Assembly (NCBI GenBank): GCA_017447745.1
Contig: JAFSMW010000128.1
Coordinates: 1-49,985, forward strand
Direction: 5' to 3'
DNA: 49,985 nucleotides
Source of the DNA: Thermoguttaceae bacterium
GTDB lineage: Bacteria > Planctomycetota > Planctomycetia > Pirellulales > Thermoguttaceae
The translations under genes and the position numbers were made by a program. Under the pieces are notes generated by a model, which saw only the letters and a program-made list of their open reading frames with translations, did no database searches and was not told where the DNA came from. Below are positions 1-11,300 of the stretch, one piece after another; positions within the stretch are counted from its first letter, which is position 1, and every line of letters starts with the position of its first letter.

Positions 1-140
1 TTAGAAGGTTTGAATAATAAAATCAAAACCCTTAAACGTCAAGCCTATGGCTATAGAAACCTTGAGTTTTTCAAACTTAAAATCTTGGCTCTTCATACAA
101 CCAGGTACGCACTTGTCGGATGAACCAATTTTCTTTTTTT

Positions 141-363
141 CCGTGGGTTAAAACCCACGGCTAGAAATATTGAACCGCTACGCGGTTCTAGGTGAACGCT
201 TCGAGTCTGTTTTTTTAAAACTTTGCGAACTTTGCGTGAGGCTTTCTTTGGCGGACTTCGTCCGCGACCCAGAAAGGTTGTCAGCTGCGGCGATTTGTTA
301 TGCGCGATTCAAACTTTTGGTTCGCCTATCGGCGAACTGCGTAATTCCGCGTCCGTTGGACGC
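141..363. repeat. Cluster of five different short hairpins
   Basis: Five perfect inverted repeats with 2-4 base loops lie at 141-160 (9-bp stem), 172-188 (7 bp), 251-265 (6 bp), 321-336 (6 bp) and 349-363 (6 bp). Stem sequences differ from one to the next, so this is not a tandem repeat of one unit; what is shared is the form. The first (GTGGG arms) resembles the hairpins at 22793-22812 and 22972-22991. Planctomycete genomes often carry such palindromic units, but the maker of these ones is unknown to me. Confidence 0.7.
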
Positions 364-423
364 TCCATTACCGCCTTCCATTTCTTTGCGGCTAAAAATT
401 TGAGGCAGGGGAGCAAGTTCGTA

Positions 424-451
424 TTGATTTTTCTCTATGCGTCATTATAAT
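424..451 (+). promoter_or_regulatory. Sigma70-like promoter for the alpha/beta hydrolase
   Basis: TTGATT at 424-429 and TATAAT at 446-451 are separated by 16 bases. Transcription would start near 458 and leave a leader of about 90 bases before the ATG at 550. This was found by inspection only. Confidence 0.45.
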
Positions 452-549
452 ATATCTATAGAATACGGATTGCAGGGCGCGACGAGCGGCTGCGATTTGT
501 AACGGTCATTATTATAAATAGTCCCTAAATTCCAGAGTCATTCGTTATT

Positions 550-1371
550 ATGAAAACTGTCAGATTTTTGCTGTTGGTTGTTTTGGCGTTCTCCGCAAGC
601 GCAGCGTTGGCGGACGAGCACAACGCGTTCCCCGGCTATAAAGGTCAGTGGAACGGTTTTGACAATTACGAGTTTACTGTCGACACCGAGTTCGGCGCAC
701 GACCGTGCCGAGTCGTCTGTCCGAAAGAACCGGCGGAAGGGAACCCGTGGGTGTTTCGCGCCGTTTTTTTTGGGCATGAACCTCAGACGGAAATCGCCAT
801 GCTCAAGCTGGGCTGGCACGTCGCCTGGATCGGCTGTACCGATCTGGTCGGGTCGCCGGAAAACGTCTCGCAGCGGAACTCGTTTTACAAGTATCTGGTC
901 GACAAAGGACTGAGCAAAAAGCCGGTTTTGCTGGGCATGTCCCGCGGCGGAATCACCTCGATGAACTGGGCGATTGCCAATCCGGACTGCGTTACAGCTA
1001 TTTATATCGACAACCCGGTTTTGGATTTCCGATCCTGGCCCGGCGCGTTCATTCCTGGAAAACGCAGCAATCCCGATTGGGAAAGCGTTTTGAAATCGTA
1101 TCATCTGACGGAACAGGAGGCGAAGGAATACAAATACTGTCCTGTCGACGCCTTTGGTCCGCTGGCGCAGCGCAAAGTTCCGATTCTGCTCGTCTGCGGC
1201 GACTCTGACCATGTTGTTCCGTTCGACGTCAACGGCAAAGTCCTCTACGAGCGTTACAAGGCGGCGGGCGCCCCGGTTGAACTGATTCTCAAACCCGGCA
1301 ACGACCATCACCCCCATTCGCTCAAAGACCCCAAGCCGATTGTGGACTTTTATCTCAAGGCGTGGAAGTAG
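550..1371 (+). CDS. Exported alpha/beta hydrolase
   Basis: 273 residues with a clear Sec signal peptide (hydrophobic stretch at about 5-20, cleavage after SAALA near residue 21). The mature part has the alpha/beta-hydrolase layout: a nucleophile elbow GMSRGG with Ser131, a likely acid in CGDSDHVVP (Asp218 or Asp220), and a His cluster NDHHPH near 252-256 supplying the catalytic base. It is therefore probably a periplasmic or extracellular esterase or related hydrolase; the substrate cannot be told. The ATG at 550 lacks a strong Shine-Dalgarno site, but the signal peptide begins right there. The TAG stop at 1369-1371 runs straight into a heptamer repeat array. Confidence 0.8.
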   Translation: MKTVRFLLLVVLAFSASAALADEHNAFPGYKGQWNGFDNYEFTVDTEFGARPCRVVCPKEPAEGNPWVFRAVFFGHEPQTEIAMLKLGWHVAWIGCTDLVGSPENVSQRNSFYKYLVDKGLSKKPVLLGMSRGGITSMNWAIANPDCVTAIYIDNPVLDFRSWPGAFIPGKRSNPDWESVLKSYHLTEQEAKEYKYCPVDAFGPLAQRKVPILLVCGDSDHVVPFDVNGKVLYERYKAAGAPVELILKPGNDHHPHSLKDPKPIVDFYLKAWK

Positions 1372-1372
1372 G

Positions 1373-1452
1373 GAGGCAGTAGGCAGTAGGCAATAGGCAA
1401 TAGGGTGAAGCGCTTGCGCCAGCTCCTCACTCCTCACTCCTAATTCCTAACT
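1373..1452. repeat. Heptamer array with a GC hairpin core
   Basis: A left arm of four AGGCAGT/AGGCAAT heptamers (1374-1401) is followed by a small core hairpin GCGC-TT-GCGC at 1410-1419 and then a right arm of TCCTCAC/TCCTAAT heptamers (1424-1452). The array starts two bases after the hydrolase stop codon. The same plan (heptamers, GC core, heptamers) is seen at 18171-18246 and 22611-22669. Confidence 0.75.
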
Positions 1453-1467
1453 ATTCTTCCTCCCCCA

Positions 1468-1532
1468 TTGAAAAAAGATTATTCCTATATATAATAATGA
1501 ATATAAAACGTTAGAGCGGGGCGTAGCTCCGC
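1468..1532 (+). promoter_or_regulatory. Promoter and leader hairpin of the LRR lipoprotein gene
   Basis: TTGAAA at 1468-1473 and TATAAT at 1490-1495 have a 16-base spacer. Just after the expected start site (about 1502) lies a 7-bp hairpin at 1516-1532 with a GTA loop and one G-U pair. The leader runs about 75 bases to the ATG at 1578. Confidence 0.5.
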
Positions 1533-1577
1533 AAATATTTGAATCCTTCCTAAACATCTAACAAGGAGTTGTTTGCT

Positions 1578-2972
1578 ATGCGAAAAGTTCTACTTGCTGT
1601 CATGGCGTCCGTCATGGCGATCTGTATTGGCTGCCAGCCGTGTTTGCCGGAAAAGGGCGAAGGCGATTGCAACCTTAAATTATCCAAATGCTGCGGCGAC
1701 AAAGGCGCCGAAGCTCAACCCTGCGAAGAAAAAGCCAGCAAAGCGCCTGAAGTTAAAAGCGCTTCTACTATTTCCCCGGAACTGAAAGAAAAAGCAATTG
1801 CGCGTATTAAGGAGATTCAGGGAACGTTTGTTGAAAAAGACGGCGCGATCGTCGAAGTTGACGTCATGAACAAGTCGTTCGACCCGGCTGACGTTGAGCT
1901 TATCGCTCAGCTGTCCGACGTCGTCAAACTGTCGATTTCCAGCCCCAGCGTGAACGACGAAAACTTCGCCTTGCTGTCCAAGATGCCCAAGCTGCAGCAG
2001 CTGCTTATGCTTAACTGCGGCATTTCTGACGAAGGTTTGAAGTGCGTTCCGGACTTCCCGGCATTGAAGGTTCTTAACCTTCGCGGCTGCGCCAATATGA
2101 CAGACGCCGGCATGGAATACGTTGCCAAGGCTCCGAAACTGGACAACCTCGCGCTGCTGTATACGAAAATCGGCGATGAAGGCGTTATCGCTCTGAAGGG
2201 CATGAAACTGCGCGCTCTTGACCTTCGCGGTTTGAGACTGACTGGTTCCTCCTGCCAGGCATTGGCTGAAATGACGACGCTGGAAAGCCTGAAGTTCCGC
2301 AACGCTCGAGAAATCATGGATTTCTCATTCCAGGAACTCAAGACGCTTGTCAATCTGAAAAGCCTGTCTCTGGAAGATCTCATGATTACAGAATCCGCTC
2401 TGGAAATTCTGCCGAATTTCACCAATCTGAAAGAATTGGTTATTATGCGAACCGACATGATGGATGTTTCGCCAATCGGACAACTGAAAAATCTGAAGAA
2501 GCTGACGCTTCGCGAAATGACCTGCGATTTGGACTTCCTGGCGGATATGCCGCAGCTGGAAGAACTGTTCTTCGCGGAAAGCATCGTTCGCGACGTCGAC
2601 ATGAAGTTCTTTGAAGGACTTGTCAACGTCAAAACCCTCGACCTGTGGAACACTGATCTTGGCGACGAGGCTCTGAAACTGTTCGGAACGCTGCCGAAAC
2701 TGACAACGCTCAACATTAAAAACTGCGCTAAAATTACCGACACGGGGATTGCGGAACTGGCGAAGTCACAATCGCTGGCGTCGCTCAACCTGTCGGAAAA
2801 CGGCAAGGCGACCGGCGACAACGGCGAACCGCTGGTAACCGACAAGGCGCTGGAAAGCCTCAAGGGCTGCAAGTCCCTCAAAGAACTCAATATTTATCTG
2901 TGCCCATCTTTGACGGAAGACGCCATTAACGACTTCATCAAGGCTCGTCCGGACGTCAAAGTTATTAAATAA
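1578..2972 (+). CDS. Leucine-rich repeat lipoprotein
   Basis: 464 residues from the ATG at 1578, chosen because AAGGAG at 1563-1568 sits nine bases upstream; an in-frame TTG at 1569 would lie only one base past that site. The N-terminus is a lipoprotein signal, hydrophobic up to a CIGC lipobox with Cys19 as the lipidated residue. After a Cys/Lys-rich linker, the remainder is leucine-rich repeats of the cysteine-containing type, with recurring LKVLNLRGC..MTDAGM and LASLNLSEN patterns of about 24 residues, suited to protein binding. It is likely anchored to a membrane facing the periplasm. The metallopeptidase gene starts 27 bases downstream and may be co-transcribed. The ligand is unknown. Confidence 0.85.
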   Translation: MRKVLLAVMASVMAICIGCQPCLPEKGEGDCNLKLSKCCGDKGAEAQPCEEKASKAPEVKSASTISPELKEKAIARIKEIQGTFVEKDGAIVEVDVMNKSFDPADVELIAQLSDVVKLSISSPSVNDENFALLSKMPKLQQLLMLNCGISDEGLKCVPDFPALKVLNLRGCANMTDAGMEYVAKAPKLDNLALLYTKIGDEGVIALKGMKLRALDLRGLRLTGSSCQALAEMTTLESLKFRNAREIMDFSFQELKTLVNLKSLSLEDLMITESALEILPNFTNLKELVIMRTDMMDVSPIGQLKNLKKLTLREMTCDLDFLADMPQLEELFFAESIVRDVDMKFFEGLVNVKTLDLWNTDLGDEALKLFGTLPKLTTLNIKNCAKITDTGIAELAKSQSLASLNLSENGKATGDNGEPLVTDKALESLKGCKSLKELNIYLCPSLTEDAINDFIKARPDVKVIK

Positions 2973-2999
2973 ATGGAGCTAAAAGGAAAGAAAGACGGT

Positions 3000-3857
3000 A
3001 TGCAAAAGACGGCAAACGAACATTTTGGTTTTCGCCTTCTGCAGAACCGTCTTTCTTTTTTGACGGCGGCGTTTATAGCGTTGTTTCTGTTTCCGGGAAC
3101 TGCCCCGGCGGAGGAATGGCAAAGCGAATACGCCTACGGTCCGTTTGAAATCTATCTTAACGTCGATATTAATTTGGTTCGAAAGACGCTGGAGCAAATC
3201 GCCGATCTGGACAGGGAACTGAGCGCCCGATTCTCTTTGCCGCCGTGTCAGGAAAAGATTAAACTCTATATTTTTGCGGACGTCAAAACGTATATGGCTT
3301 ACATTCAAAAAGAGTATCCCGGCGCGCCGATGCGTCGAGCTCTTTTTGCAATGGAAAAAGACAAACCGGGGCAAATATTTACGTTTCTTCACGAAGAATT
3401 TGACGTCGATTTGCGTCACGAATGCACTCACGCGCTGCTTCATTCCAAAATCGGACGTCTGCCCATCTGGATTGACGAGGGACTGGCGGAATACTTTGAA
3501 GCTCCCAAAGGGCAACGTGTATATAAAGAGCCCTATTTTACCCAAATTAAAAGAAATGTCTCATATAATATATTTGCGCCTGTTCCAGACTTGAAAAAGC
3601 TGGAAAGCATCAAAAAAATGGGAGATTTTCTGGAAGTCCACTACAGGAATTCGTGGTCGTGGATGAATTTTATGATTAACGATCCCTCTCGACAGAAACT
3701 CTTGGGTAATTATCTGGCTTTATGTAAAAACGCCGATGGAACGGAAAAAGAGCAGGGCGCTTTCCCCTCTTTTACGGATTTCCTCGCCCAAATGGCGCCG
3801 AAATACAAGACGGATTATAAAACGTACTGGAAAGAATTAAAAAAGCCGACGAAATAG
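3000..3857 (+). CDS. Exported gluzincin-like metallopeptidase (DUF1570-like)
   Basis: 285 residues from the ATG at 3000, which has AAAGGAAAG at 2982-2990 nine bases upstream; an earlier ATG at 2973 abuts the previous stop codon and has no ribosome site. Residues near 18-38 form a hydrophobic signal segment ending at TAPAEE. The zinc motif HECTH lies about 140 residues in, followed by WIDEGLAEYFE, whose first Glu would be the third zinc ligand in MA-clan (gluzincin) peptidases. Planctomycetes encode many such HExxH proteins (DUF1570 and relatives). It is probably a periplasmic protease; substrate unknown. It lies just downstream of the LRR lipoprotein gene, perhaps in one operon. Confidence 0.75.
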   Translation: MQKTANEHFGFRLLQNRLSFLTAAFIALFLFPGTAPAEEWQSEYAYGPFEIYLNVDINLVRKTLEQIADLDRELSARFSLPPCQEKIKLYIFADVKTYMAYIQKEYPGAPMRRALFAMEKDKPGQIFTFLHEEFDVDLRHECTHALLHSKIGRLPIWIDEGLAEYFEAPKGQRVYKEPYFTQIKRNVSYNIFAPVPDLKKLESIKKMGDFLEVHYRNSWSWMNFMINDPSRQKLLGNYLALCKNADGTEKEQGAFPSFTDFLAQMAPKYKTDYKTYWKELKKPTK

Positions 3858-3869
3858 TATCGTCGGCTT
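3843..3869. terminator. Hairpin between convergent genes
   Basis: A perfect 10-bp stem (3843-3852 with 3860-3869) and a 7-base loop span the metallopeptidase stop codon. The T content after it is moderate (TTTGTTTTGTTT from 3877). It probably ends transcription from the left and perhaps from the TraB-type gene on the other strand. Confidence 0.7.
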
Positions 3870-3902
3870 GAACTGGTTTGTTTTGTTTAGGAATTCTTGA
3901 AA

Positions 3903-4850
3903 TCAGAATTTCCAGGCTTTGATCCAGATGGTTTGGTCGTCTTGTGGCTTCATATTGAAATCGCTTTTGAGCTTTTCCGAGAATTCCGGCAGGTGAGCGG
4001 CTCCGTAGAAAATGGCGATTTTCTTTTTGGAACCTTCATCGAGGATGCCCTTGAGTTTTTCCAGAACGCGGTTGTTTCTGTCTGTAATAATAGACGTGCC
4101 GTCTGACGTTCCTTTCATGGCTTGTTCGCTGTCCATGGTTGAAAACTGATCCGCCAAGGCGTCTTTGAGCGCTCTTTTCCGATCTTTTTTGAAGAACGCC
4201 ATGATGACTTTGGAATCGTCAGAATCGGACGCTTTGCTTTTTCGAGCCATGTTGAATCCCATTTCCCGGAAATACAAGGCGGCAAAACCGTCGTCGCGCG
4301 CTTTTTGAGCTTCGGCGAATTCTTTTGGGGAGAGGTCAGCGTGAACCATGTTTTCTTTTGTGTAGTCGATGTGTTCCAGCTGATGAACCAGTCCAAGCAG
4401 ATTGGCGAACTGGTATTGAGCAAATCCAATGACGCTTCCGGGCGCTTTATCTTCTTTGGACGGTTCAGGTCGAGTTCCTTCTTCCGCAACGATTTCGTAC
4501 AGAACGACGTCGTAATCTTCAAAGAGTTTGTTAAGTTCTTTGTAATAAGACTTTTCTCCAATGTGGATCGCGCCGACGAGGTCAACGCAAACGCCGTTTT
4601 CTCCAACGAACTTACGAACGGCGGTGTCAAGAGAGCCTTTTTTGGCTTCTTTGTCTCGGACGACGCGAACGTATTGGAAATCGTCGCCTTGTTTCTTTTT
4701 GTTTTTGCCAACTTTTTTGGGAGTTTCTTTGGCAGAATCTGAGTTTTCGACTTTTGTTGGGGCGTCTGCCGTGGCGGTTTGAGCAAACGCAACCGGCGAG
4801 GCAAATAAGATTCCTGCGATGAGCAGTGTTAAGATGTGGGTTTTAATCAT
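3903..4850 (-). CDS. TraB/GumN-family protein, exported
   Basis: 315 residues. A Sec signal peptide (cleavage near AFAQT, residue 23) and a charged Lys-rich linker (35-55) precede the domain. The TraB/GumN/PrgY/TIKI superfamily is suggested by an early GAIHIG motif (His96), a DVVLYEIVAEEG segment and a late FYGAAHLPEF motif. These conserved Gly-x-x-His motifs are thought to form the metal or catalytic site of the family, whose animal TIKI members are proteases. The role here is unknown. The gene is convergent with the metallopeptidase, sharing the hairpin at 3843-3869. The start codon is the first ATG of the signal peptide. Confidence 0.75.
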   Translation of the reverse strand: MIKTHILTLLIAGILFASPVAFAQTATADAPTKVENSDSAKETPKKVGKNKKKQGDDFQYVRVVRDKEAKKGSLDTAVRKFVGENGVCVDLVGAIHIGEKSYYKELNKLFEDYDVVLYEIVAEEGTRPEPSKEDKAPGSVIGFAQYQFANLLGLVHQLEHIDYTKENMVHADLSPKEFAEAQKARDDGFAALYFREMGFNMARKSKASDSDDSKVIMAFFKKDRKRALKDALADQFSTMDSEQAMKGTSDGTSIITDRNNRVLEKLKGILDEGSKKKIAIFYGAAHLPEFSEKLKSDFNMKPQDDQTIWIKAWKF

Positions 4851-5331
4851 GGTTTTAGCGGTTGAGTAAAATGGGGAAATGATGGGTTATGTTAGTAATG
4901 ATTATTTGGGAAATACAGGAGTAAAAAAATTTTGTAAAAAATAATTAATTCAATCCCGATATAACCCGAAAGCGTGTAATATCATTTTGATTTACTGTAT
5001 TATACGTCAAAAAATCCTAAAAAGTTGCGAAAAGGCGCCGATTATTGGGAACTTTTGCGGAAAAAGATCCTCATAATAAATATAGAATAGTATTTAGTTA
5101 AGGGCAAAATGATTAAATACAGATAATTCTATAAAATAAAAGTATCGGTATCTTTCGACGCAGGGCATTGTATATAATCGTTATAATCGTACTTGTGTTT
5201 ATAAAAAGCAACATAATTTTAGAAAAATGCAGAGTTCGAAACTTCATTTTTTCATGAATTGTTGTATAATAAGTGCGTATAAAAATGTATTTTGGTCGAG
5301 TTGCCAACCTTTACAAAAGGAACCCTAAAAA
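4851..5331. other. AT-rich divergent promoter region
   Basis: 480 bases lie between the minus-strand TraB-type gene and the giant plus-strand gene. It is strongly AT-rich and contains no believable coding frame. TATAAT at 5265-5270 lies 62 bases before the giant gene's ATG, but its -35 partner (CTTCAT at 5242-5247) is poor. AAAGGA at 5316-5321 is the ribosome site for the ATG at 5332. Confidence 0.5.
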
Positions 5332-8300
5332 ATGACTATGTTCCGTTTTCCATCAATGAAGCAGGTTTTTTCCGGACTGTTCTCCAAAAAGGAGAAGAAA
5401 GACAACCGCAAAGAGCGTCGTCTTGTAATTGACGCTTTGGAATCTCGTGAACTGCTTACAGTAACCGCAGCTTCGACGACAAGTTTTTATGTCAACGAGT
5501 TGCCGATTTACGAAACGAGTTCAGACATTATCGAGCAGATTCAGAATCTGCGCGACAACAACCTGTCGATTGACTACGACCTTGGCGGCGACGAAGACGG
5601 CGATTTGGTTGTTGTCTGGGAGCGTCCGGACGTCATCTACACGACCAAGGAGGGCGAAACGAGTCAGTTCCAGCCTGTCATTGACGGCACAACGTTGTCT
5701 CCGTCTTTGGACTGGAACATCTATGCGCGTTATCTGACCAACGAAACCCAGCGTTTGTATCTGGATTACGACGCCTATACCACTGGAACGTATTCCAACA
5801 TCAGCCTGTTCTACGGTCAGATGCAAAATCTGGATCCGGACAGTATGGTGGAAGATCCCACGGTGGATACAAAAATCGCCTCTGGTCTGGTTTACAAGAT
5901 TTCGTTTACGTCAGAAGCTCAGCCTTTGACCTCTGATCAGGAAAGCATCAACGCTCGTTTCTCGATTTACGCATACGACAGCACCGGTCAGTCCACGGTT
6001 TCTACGTTTACGTTTAACGAAGAATACGCCAAGACGCTGTCTATTGACGCTGAGACGGATCAGGACGTTTTGAACTATACCAATTCCATGGAAACCAACG
6101 CCGCAGAACTTCAGGCAAAATTGCGCGGCTTGGGTCAGACTCAGGGCAAGTATCTTAACGACTGCGTTGTCAAGGCGGTCAGTCCCACGGAATTCTACGT
6201 GTACGTCTATTCGGAAGACATTCAGGCAACCTGGGATGGCTCGAAATGGGTTTATACCGGCGTTCCGAATCTTGCGATTTATCAGGAAAACCCGGAAGGG
6301 AACGACGCCTCCGGATTTGAAGTCTCTGCCGATATTTCCATTGTCAGCGCTCCGTGTCTGTACAATAATATTAAGGTCGATCCAACTAAACCGCTGGACA
6401 CAGCTGACAATATTCAAAGAGCGTTCGACGCGAAGAAAAACACCAACCTCATGGCGCCGATTTTCATGCCGGTTCCAGACCGAATCAACGCACAGCGTAA
6501 AGACATTCTGGAAGGTCCGGCGACGGAATCCGACATGCTTGTTTCCGGCGGCGTTTATCCGGAAGTGTTGGTCGTTCCGGTTTACGGTTTGACGGACGCA
6601 GACGGCAACTCTCTGGACGGTTACGTCTACGACATCACCTTTGTTGGAAGCAGCTCATACATCAACCATCCGCTTTTGACCGCTCTGGCAAACGATGGAA
6701 CAGACAGTTTGTCTGAAGACGCGATTTTGAAAGTTGTAACGGTTAAGGAATCCAGTTCTGAATTCCGCGTCAACTCTCTGGAAGAAGCCGATCCGGCAGA
6801 TTCCGACGATCCCTTCAAAGAGGTTACGTATTACAATCAGCTCAATCCCGCTGTGGCAATGGACGCAGACGGCGATTTTGTCATTACATGGCAAAGCGAA
6901 GTCTCCAATACGCTTGTTCGCGGCAGCTATACAGACATCTACGCCAAGACGTACTCCGCCCGCAGCTACATCAACGATCATTCCTATCTCAACGACGCTT
7001 ACGTTGAAGACGAATCGGAAAAGCTTTGGCCGTCCGACATGATGGTCAATACGGTCGATACGTACACCTATATTGAAGTCGATCAGGAAGATCTTTCTCA
7101 GAATTACTATCAGAAAGACTCCAAGACGGTTTACATTCAGTCCGTAGTCGAAACGTCCAAGGAATTCCGCGTCAATACGTCCACGACCAACGCTCAGCGC
7201 AATCCGGACGTCGCCATGGACTTGGACGGCAACTTTGTGATTGTTTGGGATTCTGAAGGGCAGACGATCAGCTACTTCAACGGCGTTTACATGCAGCGTT
7301 ACGACAAGAGCGGCAAGGCGGTCAGCGCTGAAACCCGCGTCGATACGGAAGTTACCGGCGCGTCAACCAATCCGTCTGTTGCGGCAGACGATAACGGTCA
7401 ATTTGTCGTTACGTGGGAATACACCAACAACCCGTTGATGGACATCCAGTTCCCGTACTACACGTTCTACAACCACTACTTCAATTATTATTACGAAGAA
7501 GATTTCTACTACATGTCAGAAATCCACGCCTCGGTCTACAATACGATATACCCGACAGATGAAGAATTCGGTCTGCTCCAGCAGGAATACGTCGTTGGCG
7601 GAACGGATCAAAACGGCGGCAAAGACCCGCAGGCTGCGTGGTCAGATACGGGCGACTTCATCATCAGCTGGACTGGTCTGGAAACCGACACTGACTCAAC
7701 CGGCGAGATTTCTTCCGGCGTCTATGCGGAACAGTACAAAGTCAGAGAAACGGAAGTTGCCGTTGAACAAGAGGACGATGGAACAGACGCCAATCTGGAC
7801 GACGGAACAGACGAAAATACGTCTGAAGAAGCGGCAACTGAAATTAAGAAGACGGTCAGCAAGGTTCGCAACGTCTACCGCGTCAACAGCGCCACGTTCA
7901 ATATTAACGACAATCCTACCTACTGGGATTACAGCCAGCTGGTTGGGCAGGTTGGTTTGGATGCAGACGGCGATGTAGTCGTTACCTACGCCGGATATGG
8001 ACCGGACGTCTCTGTCAACGACATTATTCCGTACATCAACGGAGCCAGCTTATCGACAACGAAATCCTATACCCTTTTCCTGGACAACGTCAAGAATCTG
8101 CTCAATACGCAGACGCAAATTTTGCAAGCCAAATACGGAGACGAACCGTTTGCCGACCTGACAAACTTCTTCAATCCGACAGGCAGAAACAAAAATCCAA
8201 ATGCAGGCGACTATTTTGGCACCATTACCAAAGATAAAGTTGACGAAGACGGCACTCTGGTAACGTTTACGTCCCAGAAAATGCAGAATCTGTTGAGAGA

Positions 8301-11300
8301 TCTCAAACAGGATGCGTCAGTATCAGACGAGATTATAACCGAGATCCAGGATCTGACCGGTAAATACGAATGTCACGGCGATGTCAACAGCGTTATTGCC
8401 ATGGTTTTGACCAACGCTCAGCTGTTGTTCAAGTACGATCCGCAGTACGAAACGCTTCGTCAGAACGAAGTGGAATTCAAGAACGTACAAAACGTCGTTT
8501 TAGGCGCTTTGGCGTCCGTTTTGGAATCCCAGTTTGGTCTTCTTCGCGGCGAATCCTCTGGCGTTATGTTCACTCAGATTGACGCTGCAGTCGATACGCT
8601 TGCGACAAACGCAGACGATGGAACTGACGACGGAACAACCGACGATACCGGAACGACAACCAATACAATTACCGGCGTTTCGACGGATTTGGCGCCTTCA
8701 GCTATTATTCACAGTGATTCTGTTGTCAACAGCAAACGCGACGGCGTTACGGCGGTTGCCAATATCGCTCTGGACGTTTCCTTTAACCGCATTTGGGATA
8801 ATATCAGTCTGACGGTTGTCAATAAAGCGAACCAGCAGACTCAGGTTGTTGGCGTTGATCTGTTTACTGAGGCGTATGAAGACGTTGGCGATGGTTTGTA
8901 TGAACTCAACACCGCCAAGGCGGCAGAAGCTATCGAAAAGGCAATTTCTGCAGCCACAAATGTTGTCGGAACCAGCTGGCGCGATGAAACCAACCGGGAA
9001 CTTGACCTCTACGAAGGTCCGGTTGAAGTCCGCGCTATTGATTGGAACGAACTGCAGTCTCGCGGTTTAATGCACATTGACAACGAAGCGACCCGTTATT
9101 CCAACGCCTCTATGGACATGGAAATGTTCCGCAGATGGTATACCGAAAATGCTGCGGCGTTACTATTCGAGACTGGCGTTACCCGTTTTGAAAACTTGAC
9201 GTTTAACGACATTCTGGACTTCATCAATAATGAAGATCTTGATGACGATGAACGCCAGGAAAGAGTTGACAGTCTGCCTGTCATTTTTGAGATTGTCTTC
9301 CAGGGCGGCGTCCACGATCTGGAATTGTCCATGACGTGGGAAAATGCGACAGTTCGCAACGCGGAAGTTCAAACTTTGACGCTCAATCCAAACGAAGAAG
9401 GAACGCTGTACTACGCTATTCAGGTCAACGGCGAACCGGACGCCTTCGAGAACCCGAGCCAGCTGCTTACGTTTGACTGCACCGACGAAGACAGCGTCAT
9501 GGCGTCTATTGACCGGTTGCAGGGCTACCTGGTCAATCTGGGTTACAACCCGGTTGATGTTGATCTGGTCAGCGCGCCGACTGACGACGACGGCGAAACG
9601 ATTTGGGGCGTTGGAGAATACCAGATTCGCATTGGATTTGCCGGAAACGTTGGCGAAAATATTACGATGCAGTTTTATGGCACGTTTGTCCTGCCGCCGT
9701 TGACAGATGAGGGCGGTTACGATCCTGCCAGCTATCCATGGCTGAGAAGCGGTCGATTCCGAACCATTCAGGACGGTGGAACTGTTAACCGCGCCCGATT
9801 TGGCGTTTCCATGTACTACTATGGCGACTTGGGAACTCCTCAGACGGACGCTACAATCAACGTTACGCCGGAAGGCTCGTTCCAGATTGGCTATCTGCAG
9901 CATGAACTGTACAATAGCCGTGCGATGTCGAACCAGTACGCCAACAGCACGTTCAACAGCTATTCCAACACCAACGTTCTCGTGCGCGCTTTTACCGAGG
10001 CGACGGACACCGCTGGTCCAAAGGTTTCCGGAATTAACATTGACGGCAAGCGCGTCCAGCAGAATGCAGAAATCAACGGGGAAGGCATCAATTACGTCAT
10101 TGTCTACTTCAATGAAGAGATGATGTACTACGATTACAGAACCAAGTTCAGCAATTCTGAAAGCGCGGATTGGGACAACAGCGTTATCAATCCGGAAAAC
10201 TGGCAGCTGACCAAAGACGGCACGCCGCTGCAAGGCGTTATTACTGATATTTACTACGGCATGAACATGTCGCAGTACATTCTGGATGAAAACGGCGCTC
10301 CGCTGTCGGAATTCGGTTCCAACAAGTGGGAAGCCGTTATTATGCTGGATTCGTCGCTGGTCAATGGTTCGTACGAAATCGTTGCCAATAAACGATTGGA
10401 AGACGTCAAGGGCAATCGTCTCAACAGCAATGGCGAAAACACCGATGGCGGCGACACGAACTTCTCGTTTAACGTTACCACATACGATGCAGAAGGTCCG
10501 TTTACCGGCGAAGGCACAGACAAGAACTACTTTGAGCAGACGCTGGAAGGCGATTCCGATTTCCGCTGGTCGCCCAACGCTGTTGGCATCAATGACGACG
10601 GCGATACGGTTACCGTCTGGATTTCCGAGAACGACGAAGGCATCGAAAACATTTACTATCAGATCGAATACGCTGTTTATGACCAGCAAAGCGGCAGTTA
10701 TGTCGTCGATCCGGAAAAGACTGTCAAGCTGACGCTGTTTGATGAAACCGGCGTTGACAGAAGCATTTATCCTGGAGAAGAACACAACATTCAGCACGCT
10801 TCCGTTGCCATGGGAGAAGACGGCGACTTTATTATCACGTGGTCTGAATACAACCTCGACAGCAGCACTGGCAAGGTTTCCTGGGACGTTTACGCCAGAC
10901 GTTACAATCTGGACGGAACGCCCAAAGACAATCTCCCGACTCTGCTGAGCTACGAAGAGGGCGGCAACAACCACGAAAGCCTGCGCGTCAATACATCAAC
11001 CCTGGGCGATCAGATGTACTCCAGCGTTGCTATCAGCGCTTTGGGCAACTATGCGATTACCTGGATGTCGCTGGATTATCAGGACGCCAGCGAAAAGATT
11101 AATGCAGACTGGGACATTTACGCCGCTCAGTACTATGCAGACGGCAGCCGCCGAGTTGACGAAGTCGCTACGCAGGAGATTCTTTTCTCGTCAGCGATTT
11201 ATCAAGGCTCCTTCCAGATTCAGTACACGCCCGATCAGAGCAAGTATCTGGAAACGGAAGACGACGTTCGCACCACGTCTGTAATTACGATTATTCCGCC

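Larger units (their letters stand above)
1..549. other. Non-coding stretch with hairpins and a promoter
   Basis: No convincing gene is seen here. Two overlapping short frames between 170 and 450 run through a series of hairpins and resemble no protein family I know. The stretch holds five short perfect inverted repeats and a promoter-like site, both listed separately. It is the 5' flank of the hydrolase gene that begins at 550. Confidence 0.6.

Noticed and set aside
170..450. Two overlapping short plus-strand open frames
   Set aside because: They read through a cluster of hairpins, have no ribosome site and no protein likeness.
5113..5307. 64-codon minus-strand open frame upstream of the giant gene
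   Set aside because: Ile/Tyr/Thr-rich translation of AT-rich promoter DNA without a ribosome site.
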